This document shows positions 58,148 to 64,000 of a stretch of 64,000 nucleotides of DNA, in pieces. Source of the DNA: Catenaria anguillulae PL171 (Eukaryota; Blastocladiomycota; Blastocladiomycetes; Blastocladiales; Catenariaceae); contig MCFL01000024.1 in the NCBI GenBank assembly GCA_002102555.1, forward strand, positions 310,001 through 374,000, given 5' to 3'. A model generated the notes under the pieces. That model was not told the origin of the DNA and did not search any database. It saw nothing but the letters and a program-made list of their open reading frames with translations. Each line of letters opens with the position of its first letter. The stretch's first letter is position 1. The position numbers were made by a program, and so were the translations under genes.

Positions 58148-59559
58148 CTTGGACCCGTTGATGATGTTTCCATGCGCGTCATTGTGCTGTTGAGGCAAGA
58201 TCACAGAGTCAGACGTCGATGGCGAAGGCCCAATGAGGTCGACTTGGCGCAGCGTACAATGAAACAACACCGCCGGCCATACGGACACCACCCCTGCTCA
58301 TGAAATGTCCGACACACTTCCGTCTTGTACTTTGGATGCCTCGGGACCTGCCTGAGCTCGTTGGGCGCGTGTGCAAACTGGCACTTGTTGCCGTACCTGC
58401 ATGTCCCCGTCTCTTCCCAACTGCGGCACATTTCCGTCTTGTACAAGGACGCCCGACGGGCGGCGGCGGCTGCCGCAGCGGCCGAGGATTGCGTAGTGCC
58501 CGGGTTGTTGGACAGCATGGACGCCGTGTCGGATTGATCGCCGGACAAGGATTGCTGCTGCTGATGCTGCTGCTGTGCGTGATACATTTGCTGGACTTGG
58601 AAGTTGTGCTGCTGCTGGAACGCGGCCGAGGATGGGTCGGGCATGGCCCCAGGTCCATTGGAGAACAATTGCGGGAATTGTGCGGCATGGGCAGCGGCAA
58701 AGCTACGAGTAACGGGTCGGTTCGGAAACGGCATCATGAAGGTCGGAGGCTGTTGCAGTTGATCAGCCATGGAAATTGAAGGGTCCAATGGCTGCTGCTG
58801 CTGCTGTTGTTGAAAGTGTTGCTGATGAGCAAAGTCGGGATACTGGACATGGGTGGGGGTGTGCGGAGGTGCAAACGGCTGCTGCTGCTGTTGCTGTTGC
58901 TGTTGCGGCGGTCTTTGCCCCTGCGTTGACATTGATTGCTGTTGCTGCTGCTGTGGGTACTGCCCGTTTCCAGCAGAAGAACGTGCGTGACCATGACCAT
59001 GACCATGCCCTTGGCTGTAAGGGGAAGAAGAGGGGCTACCCGTACTGCTCGGGCGCTGTCGCAGATGGTACGAGTGCTGAACGGGCAGTGGCGGAGCACG
59101 GGAGCGACCTGATCGGCGTGCGGGCGGGTGCATGCTGCCCGCCGCGGCAACGGTGGCCGAGCTGTGCGCGACGGTGGAGGCAGCGGCGGCAGCGCGGGCC
59201 TTTGCACGGGTGCGATGGGCAATGGCGGCATCGTTGGCCTCGGTGGCCGAGCGCGGGCCAGGATTGGCGGTCGAAGGGCCACCCGTGAACAACTGCGGGT
59301 TATTATTCATCATGTTGGCGGAGACGGAGAAAGACGAGAACGAGGATGAGGATGAGGACGAGGGATTGGGTGAAGTCAATGAAGCCGGTCCGAATCCAAA
59401 CGATGATGGCATGGCACTGGCAATGGCACTGCTGCTACCGACGTCGGCACAACGTGAATGGCCGCTTGGGATTGCGTTGGAGCCGGAAACGTCGACGTCG
59501 TCAAGAGCGCAACTGGCATTGGCAACAGCAAAAATGGGCGGCGGAAAAGGAGCCGCCAT
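56960..59559 (-). CDS. Tandem CCCH zinc-finger (TTP/ZFP36-type) RNA-binding protein (2 exons)
   Basis: Exons 59559-58258 and 58186-56960 give 842 residues. Two CCCH fingers at about 372-435 have the TTP spacing C-x8-C-x5-C-x3-H, each preceded by YKTE(M/V)CR, separated by a linker ending RHPKYKTE. The intron falls exactly between the last Cys-x3 and the His of finger 2, so the His is encoded by the first codon of exon 2. TTP-type proteins bind AU-rich 3' UTR elements and recruit deadenylation; here the flanks are long, disordered and rich in Gln (N-terminal half), Ser, Asn and Gly (C-terminal half, with an SN dipeptide run and Met/Ser/Pro motifs). Finger 1 is complete (FAHAPNELR). Predicted cytoplasmic mRNA-decay regulator; targets unknown. 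Confidence 0.9.
58100..58147. repeat. Hexanucleotide (TGTTGC)n repeat coding for Ser-Asn dipeptides
   Basis: Roughly eight units in the second exon of the CCCH gene; on the coding strand it reads as alternating Asn and Ser codons. Length is likely polymorphic. Confidence 0.8.
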
Positions 59560-61277
59560 GAGATGGTTTTGGTTTTACGGCCGCCTTGTGCCTTGTGGGT
59601 GATCACGTTTTTCGGAAATGATTCTTCACCGGCCTCGAAAAAACCGAAAATCCGCAAAATGAAGCCTTGCCTTGAATCACACAAATCGAGGGAAAAACGA
59701 AACCAAAGGGGGTGAGTTGTCGCACACCTTCCTATGTAGGGAGGCAATAAAGGGCAGGAATGCATTGGCACATACCGAATACAAGCAGGCTCGCTGAAGG
59801 GGTCTGCGGGAGTCTCAGCACGGTTGCTTGAATACTGGGACAATGGACAGATGGGAAAACACGGGGTTTTAGCAAATCATGGGGGTCGTCGTCGTGCAAG
59901 CTTGTCGTTTTTGCACTTTACTTTATGCAAAACTACATGCGAGACTCTAATGTAATGATGTGAGAAACATGAACATGCATGGAATCAGGAGTAGTGGGAA
60001 TCAGATAGGGAGTGAGTCACCACAGCAGTCCACAGGCAGTGCCATTTCTGAGGGAAGACAACAAAAAGGGGTCGACGTGCGAAATGATCCATCTTGATCA
60101 CAAATGGACAATCGAAGCATTCTCGACAAGGCAAAAGTCATGTTGCGTGGAGATGTGTCTCATTTCCAAGGCCATGATGATATCCAATCTCAGCCAGGAG
60201 AGTGAGGAATGCACTCGGATGATTGCATATGCAAGGTGGAGGCGGCCGGATGATCAAGAGGCGACGGAAGCAAGGGTCAGGAAAAGGGAGGGAATGCAGC
60301 GTGAAGTAGATGCGCCATGGAAGACTCAAGTCACAATGACGTGTAGAGAGGCACAGCCAGTGGATGACGACGGAATGTCAAACGAGGATGCCGTCTGCTG
60401 TTGGCGCGCCGCCAACAACAGAAACGGGCAGGACGTGGCAGGTTTCGTTGGGCGAGCGTGTGGTTGGATGGATGGCCGGCCATGTCAGGCGCTGTGAGTG
60501 CGGGCAGTGAATTTTTGGAACAGGTAACCGTACCTTGGCTCTGTATTGCTTGAGAAATAATGCGTTATCGGCCATGCGTTTGTCGTGCTTGTGCTTGTCA
60601 TCAGGCAGCGGCTGCAAAATGAGTCCCATCGCAAGCACAATCGTGCGCCGACAGACCTTTCGATTTCCCGGCACTTCGATTGGTTTCTCGCTCGCTCGCC
60701 CATCACATCAGCACCGCGCCGGATCGAAGTGTTGGCGTTGGCGTTGTTGGGTTGGTCACACCGCTTCGGTTTTTCGTGGACTGACACCTGGCGGAGGCGC
60801 GCTGGCGGCGAGCACCACCACAGACGGCGAAGTTGGAGCACGCTGGGAACTCGTTTCCCGCGCACTTCCTTCCTCTTGTGTCATACTCACATCGGTGAGC
60901 ACGCAGTGTTTCATGCAACCTCATGGGTGCTTGGCCATTGCTTTGCGCCTTGTCTCCAGACACTTTCCCACTAACAGCAGACACGCGTCGAAAACCAGTC
61001 AAGCACGAACAGCACCAAGCCCTGCTTCACATTCATTCTATGCTCTATCATCGAGATCGAGGCCGTCATGGCACCAACACCAATCAAGCACAAAGGTGGC
61101 TCGCATGATTGCATCCAGCCTGCCTTGGTGCGCATGGTACGAAAGATCCTGCCAAGGATCATGTGGAGACGCATGTTATGGGGGCGAATGAAATGCTAAT
61201 GACAAGAGAACGAGACAATTGCTAGTCTTTCACGCGAACGAGTTGGAACAAGAAACGAGAAAAAAAAAAACACAGGA
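59560..61277. other. Large intergenic gap with one weak minus-strand exon candidate
   Basis: 1.7 kb without a convincing gene. On the minus strand a short open block runs from an ATG near 60622 (MGLILQPLPDDKHKHDKRM...) to a good donor (GCCAAG|GTACGG) near 60534, which could be an exon of a small protein, but I could not find matching exons with confidence. The longest plus frame (60535-61191, 218 codons) is Ser/Arg/Cys-rich and not protein-like. The rest is presumed promoter of the CCCH gene and 3' UTR of the FPP synthase gene. Confidence 0.4.
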
Positions 61278-62509
61278 TTACTTGGACCGCTTGTAAATCT
61301 TGTTCATGAAGGACACATACACCTCGGGCGGGACGCCCAATCCCTTGTCAATCCCGTTGATCATGCCCATGATGCGCTTGTAACTGGCCTCCTCGTACCG
61401 CTCAAACTCCTGGTCCAACTGCATGTCCCGGTACAGCTGCTTGACGGCCTCGATGCACTTTGCATCCTTGCGGCCATAGTTGGTATCGAGCAGGGTGCGC
61501 TGCTCAGGCGTGCACCGTGCAAGCGCCGTGTTTACGAGCCACGAGCACTTGTTGTCTTCAATGTCGGTGCCGATTTTGCCAAGGACCGACGGATCGGCAA
61601 ATGCGTCAAGGTAATCGTCTTGCACTTGGAAATATTCGCCGAGCGGGAGCAGGATTTGCTTGGCCTGATCAAAGGCGGCTGGGTTGGTGATGCCCGAGAG
61701 CATGAAGGCCATGGCCACCGACAGGTAGAATGAGTAGTAGGACGTCTTGTGGACCACAATGTAGGCATGACGGTCGAGCGAGAAGCGCGATAAGTTGACA
61801 TCGCCCTCCGGGGCGGTGAGCATGTCAATCATTTGACCGAGTTCGGTCAGGTAGGCGACTTCGTGCAGGAGGTCGACGAGGTCGGCATAGTAGGGCTGCG
61901 AGCGGAAATGCTTCTTGATGAACATGAAGATGTGGCCTTCGAGAACGAGGGCATCGTTGACGGCTTCGAGCCCCACGCCGGGCATGCGGTACCAGCAAGG
62001 CTTGCCGCGGCGGGTGTGCGATTGATCCATGATGTCGTCGGCGACGAGGAAGCATGCTTGCAGCTACACACGCATCGAGGAGAAAAAAAGGGATCAACGA
62101 GGGAACGATCCACAAAACAGAAGGGAGAACCGCAGATACACACCCATTCAATGGCCCAACCGGCAACATGTGCGCGGAAAATGTCGTCCTCGGTCAAGGT
62201 CTTGCCTTGCGCTTGGGCAATGATCATGAGCGTGTCGACAACGGCCAACCCTCGGTTCATCTTGCCGCCCATGACATTGTGCTCAAGCATTTGGCGCATG
62301 CGCTGCACGCCAACGGCAGGCATCTTGTACTTGTGCTCGAGGTCGTGGAGCAGATCCTCGGCAATCACATGGTACGACTTTTCGAACGCGGCAATCACCT
62401 CGGGCGAGGTCTTGAGCGGAATCGTGACGGGCATGGCGGCGGAAACGGCAGCAGAGGGGCTGGGATTAGCGTTGGCGTTGGCGGTCGCAGTGGCAGCAGA
62501 GTGGGTCAT
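61278..62509 (-). CDS. ERG20: Farnesyl diphosphate synthase (2 exons)
   Basis: Exons 62509-62144 and 62063-61278 give 383 residues. Both aspartate-rich motifs are intact: LVADDIMDQSHTRRG (first motif at about 131-135) and QVQDDYLDAF (about 269-273); GKMNRGLAVV, KHFRSQPYYADL-type and KTSYYSFYLSVAMAF blocks and the C-terminus NKIYKRSK (a hallmark of FPP synthases) confirm the subclass. The enzyme condenses IPP with DMAPP and GPP to make farnesyl diphosphate for sterols, prenylation and dolichol. An in-frame upstream ATG at 62707 would add 66 residues (MHAAARFPIAALPVPRLPSI... ending FHSRK) with the make-up of a mitochondrial presequence, so two isoforms may exist. The start at 62509 has an AAAATG context. 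The gene is head-to-head with the PPTase gene. Confidence 0.95.
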
Positions 62510-62930
62510 TTTGCGAGAGTGGAATGTGCGGATCGGGAACGGGGACGGGTGACGAGGTGTCTTGTTGAGTGAGCGAAACAAAGAGGTGGGAGCAAGGGGC
62601 CGGCAAAGGGGTCGCGGGAGGTGGAGGTTGACGGAATTGACGGTGGCAATCGATGGGAGTCGTGGGACTGGGAGTGCTGCAATTGGAAATCGAGCGGCCG
62701 CGTGCATGTTTTGCTTGATTTCTGTGGAAGAGGAGAAAGCAAGCACGAGGAAATGAAATGAAGGGTGTTGGGGGCCGGGTTTTGCGACGGTTGCGAGTGC
62801 GAGACAAACAAGTTTTTCCGCAGTGTGTGCAGTGCGCAGTGCAGTGCATTTGTCAGTTTGGGTGCGAGACACTCTTTTCTCTGTCGCGGGGAACTCGCGA
62901 ATTCTTATTCAATCCAAAATCAAAGCCTCA
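62510..62930. promoter_or_regulatory. Bidirectional promoter region of FPP synthase and PPTase
   Basis: 421 bp between divergent ATGs, or 223 bp if the upstream FPP synthase start at 62707 is used. The FPP synthase side encodes a plausible presequence in frame. No TATA box recognised. Confidence 0.5.
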
Positions 62931-63890
62931 ATGATCCATGTACATGCAATTCACCTGCCCGATATTGACGATGCCGGCAGCTGTGCACGGTTGGTGGAGC
63001 GACTCTTGCCACCCTTGACCGCCGCTGCTGGACGAAACACGCCTCCAGTCTCTTCATCTCAGCCGGTGTCGGTATCGGTAACGGTATCGGGTGATTCCGC
63101 TTTCCCATCAGTCTTTTGCTCGCCCGAATGGGAAATTGCTCGTATTCGCCGCTTCCGTCATCCGGCCGACCAGCTTCGTGCCCTCGTGGGAACGCTCCTT
63201 CTTCGGTCGGGCGTTGCACAAGTGTCGGGTCACTGGCCAATGGTGTATCGAACGTCCTTGGGCAAGCCTGTCGCACAATTACCGACTTCGAATCAAGAGC
63301 AAGTCTCGCATGTCCCCGTCAGCATTTCCCACACTGGTCCGTGGGTCATCGCCTGCTTTGCGTCGGATCAGGGCATCGGGCGTATCGGAATTGATATCAC
63401 ATCGCTCGACTCCGGGCATTGTGCTGGCGCCCGCGACACACTGGAAATGTACTCGCCGTTGCTGTCAGCCGGGGAGCGTCAATGGATCGCAGACTCCCCC
63501 GCTGACTTGTGTGCCCTGCGTCGATTTGCATCGTGCTGGACCGTCAAGGAAGCCGTGCTCAAGTGTCTCGGATCTGGGCTGACTGGGGCGCTGGAGCCGT
63601 TGCAGCTGATTGAACAGCATCCACGGGCGCTACCCTCAATGACTGGCGAATGGCAGACGGTTAACTTTGTTGACCAAGAGCGTCTCGGGCACTTGCCCAT
63701 TCCTCCAGAGTTGTTGCCTACTCAATCCCTCCATGTCCAAACGACCCAAATTGACCACGAGCATTCGCTCAGTCTTGCAGTCGAGCCAAGCGATGGTGTC
63801 GATTTGCTGACACCTTGCCCACAATTGACTGTTCTCACCGTTGAGGAGCTCATTGACGGAATTACACAGTCATATGACACAATACAATGA
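62931..63890 (+). CDS. 4'-phosphopantetheinyl transferase (Sfp/AASDHPPT type)
   Basis: Uninterrupted frame of 319 residues. Start MIHVHAIHLPD; RFRHPADQLRALVGTLLLR is the family RF..P.D..R.L....LLR block, followed by GKP (YRTSLGKPVA) and the SISHTG motif of the N-terminal half. The two signature motifs follow: IGIDITSLD (about 150-158) with the Mg-binding Asp, and FASCWTVKEAVLKCLGSGL (about 198-216) with the W-T-x-K-E-A-x-x-K core. These enzymes move phosphopantetheine from CoA to carrier proteins, needed for lysine biosynthesis (alpha-aminoadipate reductase), fatty acid synthase and polyketide or peptide synthetases. The C-terminal 90 residues are less conserved. The frame is open upstream to 62823 but 62931 gives the expected family N-terminus. 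Confidence 0.93.
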   Translation: MIHVHAIHLPDIDDAGSCARLVERLLPPLTAAAGRNTPPVSSSQPVSVSVTVSGDSAFPSVFCSPEWEIARIRRFRHPADQLRALVGTLLLRSGVAQVSGHWPMVYRTSLGKPVAQLPTSNQEQVSHVPVSISHTGPWVIACFASDQGIGRIGIDITSLDSGHCAGARDTLEMYSPLLSAGERQWIADSPADLCALRRFASCWTVKEAVLKCLGSGLTGALEPLQLIEQHPRALPSMTGEWQTVNFVDQERLGHLPIPPELLPTQSLHVQTTQIDHEHSLSLAVEPSDGVDLLTPCPQLTVLTVEELIDGITQSYDTIQ

Positions 63891-63906
63891 CAGTCATTGG
63901 TGAATC

Positions 63907-64000
63907 TCACTCTTCTCCATCGGAATCAACCGCTCCAAACTCCTTGTCAACCACCTCTCTTGCCTTGACCAACGCCATCCTTGCCTCGCTCACCCACTTG
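63907..64000 (-). CDS. C-terminal end of unidentified protein, runs off right edge
   Basis: Minus-strand frame open from the window edge for 30 codons to a TGA at 63909-63907. The peptide is charged and helical (KWVSEARMALVKAREVVDKE) and ends in an acidic tail, DSDGEE. The stop lies 16 nt from the PPTase stop, so the two genes would be convergent with overlapping 3' UTRs. No family recognised from so short a piece; an additional intron or other frame cannot be excluded. Confidence 0.5.
   Translation of the reverse strand, partial: KWVSEARMALVKAREVVDKEFGAVDSDGEE

Noticed and set aside
60535-61191. 218-codon plus-strand frame
   Set aside because: Ser/Arg/Cys-rich composition, no motif, overlapping other equally long frames.

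Overview
The window is nuclear DNA from a zoosporic (flagellated) fungus. Almost every gene carries short GT-AG introns (roughly 60-240 nt) and genes lie on both strands with no operons. 6-phosphofructokinase has the long, duplicated fungal form with a glyoxalase-like N-terminal extension, while two axonemal proteins, DRC7 and an EFHC1/RIB72-type DM10 protein, sit within 8 kb of each other and imply a motile flagellum. This fits Chytridiomycota or Blastocladiomycota; the sequence alone does not let me choose between them. Exon models below come from splice-site reading plus phase arithmetic and were checked against family motifs or paralogues in the window.

Layout. 0-3 kb: the start of a gene leaving the left edge, a frame-broken integrase-core (DDE) relic, and the first of a set of seven-helix membrane proteins. 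3-9 kb: two tandem PhoD-type secreted phosphatases (minus). 9.8-14.7 kb: a full-size ABCB/MDR transporter with a 7-nt microexon. 14.8-16.8 kb: a seven-helix protein and its truncated copy (minus). 19-21 kb: a glutamine-rich C2H2 regulator. 21.8-29.4 kb: EFHC1-like DM10 protein, a mitochondrial carrier, and DRC7. 29.6-38 kb: two close seven-helix paralogues flanking the splicing factor PRP6 and a mitochondrial aldo/keto reductase-like protein with a degenerate active site. 38-41 kb: tandem monoglyceride-lipase-like hydrolases. 41.5-52 kb: a triple-KH RNA-binding protein, a single-pass membrane protein with a cytoplasmic SH3-like domain, enolase, a small C2-domain protein, another seven-helix paralogue and a proline-rich single-pass protein. 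52.9-56.3 kb: phosphofructokinase. 57-59.6 kb: a tandem CCCH zinc-finger RNA-binding protein. 61-64 kb: farnesyl diphosphate synthase head-to-head with a phosphopantetheinyl transferase, then the end of a gene leaving the right edge.

Themes. Housekeeping metabolism (enolase, PFK, FPP synthase, PPTase), RNA biology (PRP6, KH, CCCH) and flagellar structure are mixed with locally duplicated families. The most unusual content is the seven-helix family: five intact genes plus one truncated copy in 64 kb, four of them sharing a tiny first exon and the same phase-2 intron. I could not match it to a named family and it may be lineage-specific. No prokaryotic-type defence system, CRISPR array, rRNA or convincing tRNA was seen.
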